Below the pieces are notes generated by a model. It saw nothing but the letters and a program-made list of their open reading frames with translations. It made no database searches and had not been told where the DNA came from. The position numbers were made by a program, and so were the translations under genes. From Kordia algicida (GTDB lineage: Bacteria > Bacteroidota > Bacteroidia > Flavobacteriales > Flavobacteriaceae): 64,000 bases of DNA. The stretch is from the NCBI RefSeq assembly GCF_051013375.1, contig NZ_CP142125.1; one strand, given 5' to 3'. This document shows positions 1 through 10,000 of this stretch, piece after piece; within the stretch, counting starts at the first letter, position 1, and every line of letters starts with the position of its first letter.

Positions 1-1
1 A

Positions 2-739
2 GGAATGCTTAAAAACGGTAAAAACCGCATGCTTTTAAATGGTTATGGAAGTTACAATTGGATAAATGCGCCCATGCTGTATCCGTATTTGTTGTATTGG
101 ATTGCTGAAGGTGGCGTTTATGCTGTTGCACATGTGCGCGGTGGTGGAGAAAAAGGAGAACAATGGCACAAAGCAGGTTACAAAACGACAAAACCAAATA
201 CTTGGAAAGATTTTATTGCTTGTACGGAATATTTGATTGATAAAGGATATACTTCGCCTGAAAAATTTGCTGTCTGGGGCGGAAGTGCTGGAGGTATTAA
301 TATTGGTCGCGCCGTTACAGAACGTCCCGATTTGTATGCCGTAGCGATTATTCGTGTGGGTTTACTAAATACGTTACGTTCTGAAATTGCACCTAACGGA
401 CAGAATAATATTAAAGAGTTTGGAACAATTAAAGATTCGATAGAGTTTGAAGCTTTATTAGAAATGGACGCCTATCATCATGTAGAAGAAGATACTCATT
501 ATCCTGCGATGTTATTAACTGCGGGTATTAACGATTCGAGAGTTGCTGCATGGCAACCTGCAAAGTTTGCGGCGCGCGTTCAAGTTGCGACAAGTTCTGG
601 AAGTCCTGTGTTGTTATCTATTAATTTTGATGAAGGTCACGGTTTTGATCGTACACAAAAAAGCAAGCGTGAAGAATTGGCTGATATTATTTCGTTCGCG
701 TTGTGGCAAACGGGAAGTGAGAAGTATCGGGTGAATTAG
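2..739 (+). CDS. Prolyl oligopeptidase family serine peptidase (S9), C-terminal part
   Basis: This is the catalytic domain of an S9 alpha/beta-hydrolase peptidase; the propeller domain lies outside the window, so the CDS is 5'-truncated and the frame is open to the edge. Counting from the first in-window Met (position 5), the nucleophile Ser94 sits in GGSAGG (the family usually has GGSNGG), the likely charge-relay Asp177 is in NDSRV and His212 is in EGHGF. The N-terminal in-window segment (LLNGYGSY, AHVRGGGEKG) is typical of prolyl oligopeptidase. S9A enzymes cleave after proline in oligopeptides and are often periplasmic in Bacteroidota; whether this one has a signal peptide cannot be seen. 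A terminator hairpin follows at about 811. Confidence 0.9.
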   Translation, partial: GMLKNGKNRMLLNGYGSYNWINAPMLYPYLLYWIAEGGVYAVAHVRGGGEKGEQWHKAGYKTTKPNTWKDFIACTEYLIDKGYTSPEKFAVWGGSAGGINIGRAVTERPDLYAVAIIRVGLLNTLRSEIAPNGQNNIKEFGTIKDSIEFEALLEMDAYHHVEEDTHYPAMLLTAGINDSRVAAWQPAKFAARVQVATSSGSPVLLSINFDEGHGFDRTQKSKREELADIISFALWQTGSEKYRVN

Positions 740-1175
740 GTTTTTGCATCTCGACTCCGCTCGATATGATAGGTTTTGGGTATTGGGTGTTTGGTATCGG
801 GTGTTTGGTTGGAGCCTTTTGCTCCTTTTTTGTGGATTTGTTTTAATATTAATACTACATCAAATAAAAAAACAAAATAGAAATCATTAAGATAATTATA
901 CTTAATGAGCTTAGCAACCGAAACAACCATTATCGTCAGATGATATATCTATTTGATAATTCATACATAAATAGGATAATGAACAAAATAGTTGTAAAAA
1001 CATAAAACCAATCGAATATTTCTGAGAAATTCATTATAAATAAAAAAATTGACACTATCCATTTTTTTGTTTTGGAAACATTTAGTATTTATACAAGATT
1101 TACTTTATGGTAAGTAAACCATTATAATATTTGGATATAGAACAGAAATGTATAATGTATTCATTGATTAAAATA
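740..1175. other. Intergenic region with short dispersed-repeat sequence, no gene
   Basis: No credible coding sequence was found. Near 750-762 there is TCGACTCCGCTC flanked by ATC/GAT, the same 12-mer that forms the loop of the hairpin at 29746-29783. Positions 777-808 carry a two-fold degenerate GGGTGTTTGG mini-repeat. From about 840 on the DNA is very A+T-rich with no recognisable signal. Confidence 0.5.
809..831 (+). terminator. Rho-independent terminator of the S9 peptidase gene
   Basis: A short stem GGAGC/GCTCC with a CTTTT loop is followed by a run of six T on the plus strand, about 70 bases after the peptidase stop codon. Confidence 0.6.
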
Positions 1176-1210
1176 AAAAGACTCAGGACTGGATTCAATC
1201 CTAAGTCTTT
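1176..1210 (-). terminator. Terminator of the Rhs operon
   Basis: Inverted repeat AAAGACT-C-AGGA / TCCT-A-AGTCTTT with an approximately 10-base loop. On the minus strand it is followed by a T-rich tract. It lies 37 bases after the stop codon of the probable immunity gene. Confidence 0.75.
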
Positions 1211-1246
1211 AAATCTTGCGCAATTTGTATAATACCTTTTTAAATT

Positions 1247-1483
1247 TTATTCATTGGGCAACTCATAGAGAATACTATTATCGTTCTTTTCCTCGTCCGT
1301 GTATGCACGAAAACCACCTCCTACCAAACAATCATGCTCTTCTGCCCATGAAATTATCATTTTTAGTAGTTCTGATGGAACGTTTATGTTAAGCATTCTA
1401 TCATCAGAATCATGATACAAAGCAAATTCGAATCTCCATGCTTCTTGTATTTTTTTAGTTTCTTTTACCACTTTTTCACTCAT
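1247..1483 (-). CDS. Small acidic protein, probable immunity protein of the adjacent Rhs toxin
   Basis: 78 residues, rich in Glu/Asp, with no signal peptide, so cytoplasmic. It starts 12 bases after the Rhs stop codon and is the last gene before the operon terminator. This is where polymorphic-toxin immunity genes sit. No family was recognised with confidence. The segment around residues 40-60 (hydrophobic helix, then LVGGGFRAY) has some likeness to the small YggL/DUF469 fold, but this is a weak visual match. The immunity role is inferred from position and size only; it would neutralise the HicA-like tip of the Rhs protein. Confidence 0.6.
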   Translation of the reverse strand: MSEKVVKETKKIQEAWRFEFALYHDSDDRMLNINVPSELLKMIISWAEEHDCLVGGGFRAYTDEEKNDNSILYELPNE

Positions 1484-1495
1484 TTTCTTTTATTT

Positions 1496-4400
1496 TTAAA
1501 AACCTGCTCGATCCATAATGGCTTTAATTATTGCTCTATTTGTATTATTACCTTTTGCACTATAAGGTATTGTAGTAAACAATTGTCCTTCATCGAATAC
1601 TTTGATATGTTTTGCTCCATTCTCAAGTTCAAAACCAGCTTTTTTAGCTAATTTCTGAAGCAATTCCGAGCCTTGCTTGCCTTTAGCATAGCGTGCATTA
1701 TTAGCAATCTTTGCTAATTTAGCAAATAATTTATTTGTATCTGCCCCTATACTTTTTTTTATGATAGGGTACATAACCTTTTTATTTAATCCAGTTTTAA
1801 CTGCAACTTTAGTCGCAAGCGTTTTTCCCCCTTGATAAGCTACACTTCTGCCTCTTATGAAAACCTTAGCTCCTTGATATACCCATTTACCTCCTTTAAA
1901 AACCCATCCCATTGGAATGAAATTAGTACCTACTTCAAAAATAATTTTTGCAACAAAACCAGTACCATCGTGCATGTGTTTAATTATAGAATTCAATTGA
2001 GGTTTATAATAGTTATCATAATACCATTGTGACCAAGCGCTGCCATATTTACTATCGTAACGATAATCAGTTCCGTATCTTTCATTGTACTCTTCTAAAG
2101 TTAAATCACCATATATATCTGAAGAATCCGTCCAGTCTTCAAAGCCATATCTTATATATGCAGGCATTTTATTTCGATTAGTACCTATAACAGTAACTGC
2201 ATCTAATTCTTCAGGGTTAATTAAATTTGCCCAAGCAAAATCATCATCACCATCACCTTCACTATCTGCCCCTGAAGGATCAGCAAAATATATAGGATTA
2301 TTATCAAATGCTTGGTATGGAGAATAGTTGTAGTGTATTACTGGATCTAAAACCATCCAACGTCCTAGAGCATAATCATACTGACGGAAATCCATTTCTA
2401 ACATATCTAATCCTAATCCGTCATTTGACTCTTCTATTCCATTAAACCCATAATTGTGGTCTCTACCAACTATACTTCCGTTATAGCCTTTATGTTTTAA
2501 TCCAAAAGGGTAATAGTGATTTTCTTCTTTAATTTCAGTAGAAAAATCTATACTTCCATCTAAATTCATATCTTCATAAGACAAACGGATATTTCCTAAG
2601 TGATCTTTATATTGAAATGTGTAATGAAATGATTCTAGTAGTGTTGGATCAGTAGTGTTAAATTTAGGCTCAACATAACCTTCTTCTGTATTAAAAAAGA
2701 TTAAACTTTCTGGAGTCGTATCTTTATAAATATAATTTCCTGCATAAAAAGTTTGTTGTGATGTTGAAGAAGTATTGTTTCTTATTTCTTTCTCTAGCTT
2801 TTCTCCTAATGCGTCATATACGTAAGATATTTCACTTCCGTCTTGAAATAATATTTGTTTTGGAAGATTAAGATGGTTATAGCTGATTGATTCAATTTTT
2901 TTGTTTTTGTCAACTATTAGGTTTCCGTTTGCATCATATTCAAAATCATTTCCTACAGTATTTCCATCGTTAAAACCATATTGGCTAGCACTTGTATCAT
3001 CAACAAACGATAGCTGATTACCATCATATTTATAATCAAGAGCATCCATTGTTCCAAAAGACGAAGCCTCTTCATCTAGATGTCCTTTTCTTTCTAGTTT
3101 TATAATATTTCCATTTAGATCATAATTAACGTACTCTAAATTATATCTTCCCGTATTGTCAGTTGCTTTTACAATTCTGTTAAGAGCATCATAGTCATAT
3201 ACATAACTTTTTATTGTAGTATTTTGACCTCTTGTTCGCCATGAAGTACTACTTATATTTCCATCAAATAGCGCTTTATTTGGATCATAGATATTATTAT
3301 ACGTAAGTAAAAAACTGAATAAATCATTACTTTGATAGTTTTGATTAATCCCTTTTAACCAACCCCTAATGTTGTATGTATAATCAACTTCTTGGAGTTC
3401 TTTTTCTAAATCAACTAAAACTAAATCTTTTATTTTTCCTTCGGATGTGTATATTGAAATATCTCCTAATAATGTATTACCTATATCATTAATTTCAGAA
3501 ACATAAAACACTTCTCCATTTTTAGCATAGTATATTTTTGCATCCCTTCTTTCAATAGTAAATTCATCTCCTGCAACATAAGTAGTTTTATCTCCTCTGT
3601 TACTTCCATTTTCGTAAACTCTGACTATTCCATGAGCTGTTGTATTTATAGCATAATCTATACTAGAATAACTGCTATTTCCAACAGTATCTGCCAAGCC
3701 AACCATAGCATAACTATTTCTGAAAGGGACATTATAGCTTAAATAACCATCGCCAGTAATAGAATTACTAGTTGTCAATGCTCCATCCCATCCATTAGAG
3801 CCATTTTTGGTAATTAAATTATCTGTTACAGTTACATTATTTTCATTAGTATATGTGCTAATTTTAGGAATTACACCTCCGACTTGTTTTTTTATAAGTT
3901 GTCCAAGATCGTTAAAATTATTTCTGGTTATCAGTTGTTTATTTTCATTATTTATTTGTTTTGTTTGATATAGTAGTCTTAAATTTTTATCAAATACAAA
4001 CTCATCATTTGTTATAATTAGACTTCCATTAGACTTTTTGTGCGTTGTTTTAGCTTCCAAAATCGTTCCTACAAAGTCTAGTCTATTACTAAGAGTTTCG
4101 TGAGTATCCAAATATTCATTAAAAGATGTTACATGAACTATTCTTCTTTCCTCATCGTAATAAGATGTTAATGTTTCCCATTTATTAGTATCAAGCGTTC
4201 TTATCTTACTTCCTGTTAATAAACCTTTGGTATTATTAGAATATTCGTTACCATAAGTGGAATATCCAATATGTAGATTTTCTATTTTTGTTCCATTCTC
4301 ACAAAAAGAAGCACTACCTATGAGTTCTCCAGAATAATCTGTAGTTACCGCATGAAAAACTTCTTCATTTTTTTTGAATAATACTTGGTTCTCAAAACGT

Positions 4401-7018
4401 TCAATTTTAAAAGTATCTCCTATTTCAAAGTAAGTAGCTGGAAAAGATTCAATAACACTACCATTGTATACATACACTCGATTGAGACCTCCATAACCAG
4501 TATAGATTCTATAATCTATACTACTATAATTAGTCGCAGAAGCAGTAGCTATATGAGATAGACCAACCATTACTCGTTTATCAGCTTGAGTAACTGTGTA
4601 TTCTACATATCCATCTCCTTCAATGGTAGCATCTGTTAACAATCCTGCATTTGTCCATGAAGTACTGCTAGTTTTTTCTAAAATATTACCATTTTGTGTT
4701 ATTCCAACTTTAGTTGTATCACTATTTTCTTGAAGTGAACCACTACTATCCCAAGAATAATCATCAAAATAGTTTATGGTTAAAATATCTATAATCTCAT
4801 CTCCTTGCGGATATACATTTGCGGTGTAGTATATATTTGTCCCATTATAAGTATTGACTGTAGTAGTTTTTGATTCAAAAACATTTTCTTCTGCTGCTGC
4901 ATTAAGCCTAACATCACTTATATGGTCGTCATTTATATAAATCCCAGTGTAAACAACTCTGTCATATCTGTCATATTTAGTAAATAACCATTTATTTTCT
5001 GCTCTAAGGTTTGCATCTTGTGTTAATACCGGTCGATCTAATCTGTCATAAACAATATACTCTATTCCTTTTGCAGGAATCCTTCTTTCAATTACTCTAT
5101 TTCTGTAATCATATTTGTATTGATAACATAATTTATTTAAATCATTAGTATTAATACTAGTGTTAGAAGCAACTAATGGTGGCAATACATATGTTAAATT
5201 TCCAAAATCGTCATAAACATAATATGTATCATGCTTATCCTCGCCATTATAAGCACGTTCTAAAACAGTTCGCCCTTGTTTGTCTTGAAATATTTCTTTG
5301 GTATGATCTTTAATGTTTATAAGGTTAGGATTCCAGTTTTCATCTTTAGTTATTGTCTTTCTTAGAGAAGAACTTGGATACAATCCATTATATATTAATT
5401 GAGGGTTTTCTATATTATCACCTATATGATTTACCTTATACATTTTAACATTATCTGTCACATCAGTGGTTGAAGATGTATTAAGTTCATATTGTCTTTT
5501 ATTTGTATGATCATTATCACTACTAGTATCGACTTTCCAAGGATCTCCAGGAGCTCCTGCTTCTAAAATCAAATTTAAAGGAGAGTCGTCTCGTATTACT
5601 TGTGTATAAGGATTGGTTGTATTTTCATACTCAGCAGTATCGTAATAATTATTAGTATTAGCCAAGCTATTTACATCAAACAAACCTGAACCTGTTGTAC
5701 TAACATATGGTAAATACTCTTTCTCCACTTCTCCATTTCCATTGTATTCTTGATGTGTAATAATATCTTTTCCTAATGGAGAACTCTTAATGAAGTTTTG
5801 TTGTTGAGATCTATTTAAACCATCAAAATATGTTATTTTTTCCAACAGATCATTATCAATGACATTTTCTAACTCATCTTTTTGTACTTCCGATTTATAA
5901 ACTCTCTCATAGATATAGTTTTGAGAATCATTATCAAAATCATAGGTTATTTGAGTACAACCATTATTTCTAGTTCCTGTTTCCGTTGGACACTCATCAA
6001 AGTAACAGTTAGTTATATAGCCTTCAGGCTTATAACAAGATTGAATAGTGTCATTTAAATCTCCAAAACCATCATCATCACCATCTGCATACCAAGTAAT
6101 TGGCGTTATATTAACCATAGCGTTTGTATCATTACAATCATCAGAATTTATAACATATTGTGATGGCTGAGTACATGAATTTATAAAAATATTTACATCG
6201 CCATAACCATCGTTATCTCCATCATAATACCAGTTTATGGGAGCTGTAGTTACATTTACATCATAGCTGTTACAATCTTCATTATTAGGAGAAGTTGCTG
6301 AGTATGGTTCTGTTGTATCAGGGCAACCAATTAGTCTAATTCTTTTATCAGAAACTGCAGAACCGCCATAACCATCATTGTCAAAATCAAGATAGTATAT
6401 TTCAACGTTTGTAGGTAAATTAGCATTAGTATCGTTACAATCAAAACCGAAATTATTATTTACCCATTTAACATTATTAACATCTGTATAAGAAGTTATA
6501 ATTTTAGTTTCGTTAAATGAATTACCATACATATCATACAGAACTAGATCGTCAAAAGTTCTGGAAATACCTGGTTCATATCCTCCATGTGAATAACCTG
6601 CCGCATGAACTTTAAAGAAATATGAATATTCATTTTTATTTCCATAACCATCTAAATCGGCGTCTTTGTAATATTTTTCAAACTCAATATACTTATAGCC
6701 TGTATATGTATTAGTACTTATGTAAACTCGTTTTGATAAGCGATATCCCCAATCTCCCCACCCAAGGTAGTCGTATGGATTACTTACATCTCCAGAAGCA
6801 ATCCAAGCAGCCCTCTCATCAGCTGTCATTGTATTTACCTGTAATACAAGGTCAAAGAAATTTTTTCTTTGACTTGTATTCATATAAAAGTAAGACTCTA
6901 AGCCTGTGTTAGGCTGGTCCTGAATATGATATATCGGTAATAGATATGGATTATCAAATTGTGCAAATACATTCCCACCAAAAGTAAGAAGTACAATTAA
7001 AAAAAATAGTTTTTTCAT
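1496..7018 (-). CDS. Secreted Rhs-repeat protein with HicA-like C-terminal toxin tip
   Basis: 1840 residues with an N-terminal signal peptide (cleavage after VFAQ, residue 20). Roughly residues 116-312 contain four DxDxDG(Y/F)G calcium-binding-type motifs. A long YD/Rhs-repeat region follows, interrupted by two related beta-rich modules at about 773-923 and 1063-1199. The Rhs-associated core (DHLGNIRLSY, then YPFGLKHKGYNG, LDMLEMDFRQYDYALGRWMVLDP) ends near NNPIYFADPSG. Downstream is a variable region with hydrophobic segments. The last 60 residues (1781-1840) match the HicA toxin pattern: LLQKLAKKAGFEL, then GAKHIKVF with His1804, TTIPYS, and a terminal helix ending DRAGF. Rhs proteins form a shell that encloses a C-terminal toxin; HicA is an mRNA interferase. 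The toxin call is inference from pattern. It is second in an operon with the upstream 1062-residue protein and the downstream small protein. Confidence 0.88.
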   Translation of the reverse strand: MKKLFFLIVLLTFGGNVFAQFDNPYLLPIYHIQDQPNTGLESYFYMNTSQRKNFFDLVLQVNTMTADERAAWIASGDVSNPYDYLGWGDWGYRLSKRVYISTNTYTGYKYIEFEKYYKDADLDGYGNKNEYSYFFKVHAAGYSHGGYEPGISRTFDDLVLYDMYGNSFNETKIITSYTDVNNVKWVNNNFGFDCNDTNANLPTNVEIYYLDFDNDGYGGSAVSDKRIRLIGCPDTTEPYSATSPNNEDCNSYDVNVTTAPINWYYDGDNDGYGDVNIFINSCTQPSQYVINSDDCNDTNAMVNITPITWYADGDDDGFGDLNDTIQSCYKPEGYITNCYFDECPTETGTRNNGCTQITYDFDNDSQNYIYERVYKSEVQKDELENVIDNDLLEKITYFDGLNRSQQQNFIKSSPLGKDIITHQEYNGNGEVEKEYLPYVSTTGSGLFDVNSLANTNNYYDTAEYENTTNPYTQVIRDDSPLNLILEAGAPGDPWKVDTSSDNDHTNKRQYELNTSSTTDVTDNVKMYKVNHIGDNIENPQLIYNGLYPSSSLRKTITKDENWNPNLINIKDHTKEIFQDKQGRTVLERAYNGEDKHDTYYVYDDFGNLTYVLPPLVASNTSINTNDLNKLCYQYKYDYRNRVIERRIPAKGIEYIVYDRLDRPVLTQDANLRAENKWLFTKYDRYDRVVYTGIYINDDHISDVRLNAAAEENVFESKTTTVNTYNGTNIYYTANVYPQGDEIIDILTINYFDDYSWDSSGSLQENSDTTKVGITQNGNILEKTSSTSWTNAGLLTDATIEGDGYVEYTVTQADKRVMVGLSHIATASATNYSSIDYRIYTGYGGLNRVYVYNGSVIESFPATYFEIGDTFKIERFENQVLFKKNEEVFHAVTTDYSGELIGSASFCENGTKIENLHIGYSTYGNEYSNNTKGLLTGSKIRTLDTNKWETLTSYYDEERRIVHVTSFNEYLDTHETLSNRLDFVGTILEAKTTHKKSNGSLIITNDEFVFDKNLRLLYQTKQINNENKQLITRNNFNDLGQLIKKQVGGVIPKISTYTNENNVTVTDNLITKNGSNGWDGALTTSNSITGDGYLSYNVPFRNSYAMVGLADTVGNSSYSSIDYAINTTAHGIVRVYENGSNRGDKTTYVAGDEFTIERRDAKIYYAKNGEVFYVSEINDIGNTLLGDISIYTSEGKIKDLVLVDLEKELQEVDYTYNIRGWLKGINQNYQSNDLFSFLLTYNNIYDPNKALFDGNISSTSWRTRGQNTTIKSYVYDYDALNRIVKATDNTGRYNLEYVNYDLNGNIIKLERKGHLDEEASSFGTMDALDYKYDGNQLSFVDDTSASQYGFNDGNTVGNDFEYDANGNLIVDKNKKIESISYNHLNLPKQILFQDGSEISYVYDALGEKLEKEIRNNTSSTSQQTFYAGNYIYKDTTPESLIFFNTEEGYVEPKFNTTDPTLLESFHYTFQYKDHLGNIRLSYEDMNLDGSIDFSTEIKEENHYYPFGLKHKGYNGSIVGRDHNYGFNGIEESNDGLGLDMLEMDFRQYDYALGRWMVLDPVIHYNYSPYQAFDNNPIYFADPSGADSEGDGDDDFAWANLINPEELDAVTVIGTNRNKMPAYIRYGFEDWTDSSDIYGDLTLEEYNERYGTDYRYDSKYGSAWSQWYYDNYYKPQLNSIIKHMHDGTGFVAKIIFEVGTNFIPMGWVFKGGKWVYQGAKVFIRGRSVAYQGGKTLATKVAVKTGLNKKVMYPIIKKSIGADTNKLFAKLAKIANNARYAKGKQGSELLQKLAKKAGFELENGAKHIKVFDEGQLFTTIPYSAKGNNTNRAIIKAIMDRAGF

Positions 7019-7031
7019 AATAGTATATATC

Positions 7032-10000
7032 TTAATTAGTAGTGTTTAGATTTTTAGTATTGTACCTGTACTCTTTGAGAATATTATGTTGTTTATCTAA
7101 ATCATATAATTTCCGTGCAAATAGATCAAATTCTACTCTGGTTCCATTTCCTGTTTCATCCAAAGAACTTGTTATTCCTTGATTACTATAAGTACGTGTA
7201 GCTACAGTTGAGTTTTTAGGCTTTACAATTACTTCATCTATGCATAAGACTCCTATTGGCTTTTCTATGGTAAGCATACCTCCAGTATGCAGATAAGAAT
7301 TAAAAGACCAATGATTTCCTTTATATGTCCAAAAAGAAACTTCATATCCTGCAGGAAAATTTCCAAGTAAAAGAGTATTTCCATTATATACATATTTACC
7401 TGAAAAGGCTTTATTAAATTTTACTACACCAGTCTCTGATAGGTTTTCAAAACTCTTTTTTAGAAAAGTATTTGAAAGGGAACGCGTCTCTAAAATAGCA
7501 TCTACCCTTAATCCGCCATACTCATTGCTTCTTTGGTAAAGTGTATGTGTTTGAGATTTTAAGTCTTTCTCAATCATGAGTTTTCCTTCAGTACTATACT
7601 CGTACTCTGTAATATACTCTGCAAGTGAAATAAAGTTACTGGATGCATCAAAAGAAGAAGAAATAAAAGTTGCCTCAGTATAATAGGTACCAGTATTTTG
7701 ATTTCCTAAAACCTCCCCTATTTTTTTAACTTTTCCATCTAATAAATAATTAAATACCTGAGATTTTTCTAGTTTCCATACAGTTCCAGATTTCACCCAT
7801 TTATTCTGTTCTACTTGAGGATTTTTTAAGTGTAAGCCTTGAAAATCATCTGGTAAATTATCATACTCTGAAAGATATTTAAAATTAGTTTTTTCAAACT
7901 CATCTCCGTTAGCAGAAGTAATCATTTCCTTTACTCTTGTATAATCGGTAGTATTTAATGAACCATCTAATTCATTAAGATATATGAACGTAGTTTCATA
8001 ACTCAACTCATTTCCATCTTCAACGTAATCTTTTTTTACAACACTCTTTAGTACATCCAAAGTTTTGTATATAGGATAGCTTTTAACTACATACCTATAT
8101 AATGATGGATTAATATGATTTGCTTGTAAATGGACATTGTCAAATTCAAAGGCATCAATTATCCCAAAATTAACTGTATCGTAGTTATAGAGTACTTCTT
8201 TTACTTTCTTACCTTGACTATCATATTGAGTAGTTTTACTCATTTTTTTTGATAGGTTAAACCCACTTATAGACGGTATAAAGTTGTGTACAGTAGAACC
8301 TTTTTCTGCTAATCCATTTGTAACATTATGATTAGTTTGCGTTACTTTTGAGTAAAAAGAACCTGAATCAATTTGAGTAAATGTTTGAAAGCCTAAATTC
8401 AATATTAATTGATCTAGTAAAGGAGTTTCCTTTAAAAGGTCATAAGGCATACTACTTACATTGTAAGATGTAAGATATGGATACTGATAGTGATCTATAA
8501 TTGGATCCTGCTTTGTGAAATATGTTTGCCAAGCTTGTTGATAGCCTTCATAATATCCTTGTGAGTATCCATTTGGTGGGGTTACTCCTTGATTATATTG
8601 TGAAGTATCATATACAGGTAAGCCAAAACCTTCAGGGTTATCATACTCATACTTAACATGTTTAGCCAAGGAATTTACATTGTCATACGTCAATATTTCT
8701 TTAATTAATAAACCTCCATAGTAGATATTATTATAAGTGTTTTCTTTGTATTTGTATTCTGTTTTTCCACCTGTAATATTGGTAATAGTCTTTAACATTC
8801 CTCTAGTCAGTGCAGCTTCGTCTGGCATTCTATCCGCTATACCCTGAAAAATATAAATAGGGGTAAAATTTGATTCATTATTTGAGAAAGCAGAATTAGG
8901 ATATCCAAAAACATCTTGAGCATTACTTATAGGTGAACTTGTAGATCCATCAGAATAGTAATCAAACTTTCTATATACTATATAATCTTTATGATTTCTT
9001 CCATACTTTAAAATTTTCTTTAACTTGAATATTCCTTCAAATGTATTTTGATTTCCTGTTTGTTCAGTATACTCAAATTTGTAACCAAAAACATAGTTCC
9101 CTTGGTAATCGTATATCTTAATTTCATCTAATAACTGGACTATTTGTTGTTGAAGCTTATTATAAATTGGTGTACTTGGTCTTTCATTTATAGGAACTTG
9201 TAAATTTGTAACATAATCATGGTCCTTATAGGTAAATTCTACTATTTCATTTTGTGTTATAATTCTTCGTATGTCTTTTCTTGAAACATCTTCTACAGAA
9301 ACATCATAATAATACCCTTCAGTTACTATTGGATCACTTGAAGAAGGGACTGTTTGCGGATTGCTATTGGTTTGTCTTCTAGTAGCTTTTGCATGGGGCA
9401 TAAACTTGTATAACTTAGTTTCATCATACTCAAAATCTATTTCTTCATTATTTATATCTGTCACTATTTTATGCAAATAGTAATTTTTGTAATCTGCAGA
9501 ATCTATATATGAGTCAGTTCGCCTTCTTAAATCCCAAGCTCGCTCTCTTTTAATACCTTTTCTAAATTTATAATTAACACCATTTCTTCCTGTAAAAGTA
9601 ATATCAGCTTCTAGATCATTAGCATATTCAAAATCACTATTAACTGGATATCTATATTGACTTAATAGTTCTAAGTTTGTATAAATTTTATTGATATTTT
9701 TACTCTGATTAATTAGTACAGGCTCTAAAAAAGTTCCTATTGTAGTTTCTTTATGCTCATAGATAAAGTTTGTATAATCACCATTACTCAAACTCATCAT
9801 AAATATATCAGGAGCAGCATCAATCTTTTTTAATAAATCCTTCATAGTTGACGATTGCCCTACAACTATATTTTCCTGATAATCGCTCAAATTTGAATTA
9901 TGAAGCCACCCATTCTCTGATTCATCGACTAAATGATTTATTTTTTTACGAATTTCTCCTCCAGCGTTTAATCGCCAATTAAATCCTACACTAGTAGGCA

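Noticed and set aside
736..930. 64-codon minus-strand frame ending with IERSRDAKT
   Set aside because: Its end is the translation of the dispersed GAGCGGAGTCGA repeat and the remainder is A+T-rich spacer; such peptides recur as false genes in flavobacteria.
1781..1840. An ordinary HicAB toxin-antitoxin pair at the Rhs gene end
   Set aside because: These numbers are residues, not bases. The HicA-like domain is fused in frame to the Rhs protein, has no start of its own, and no HicB-like protein follows.
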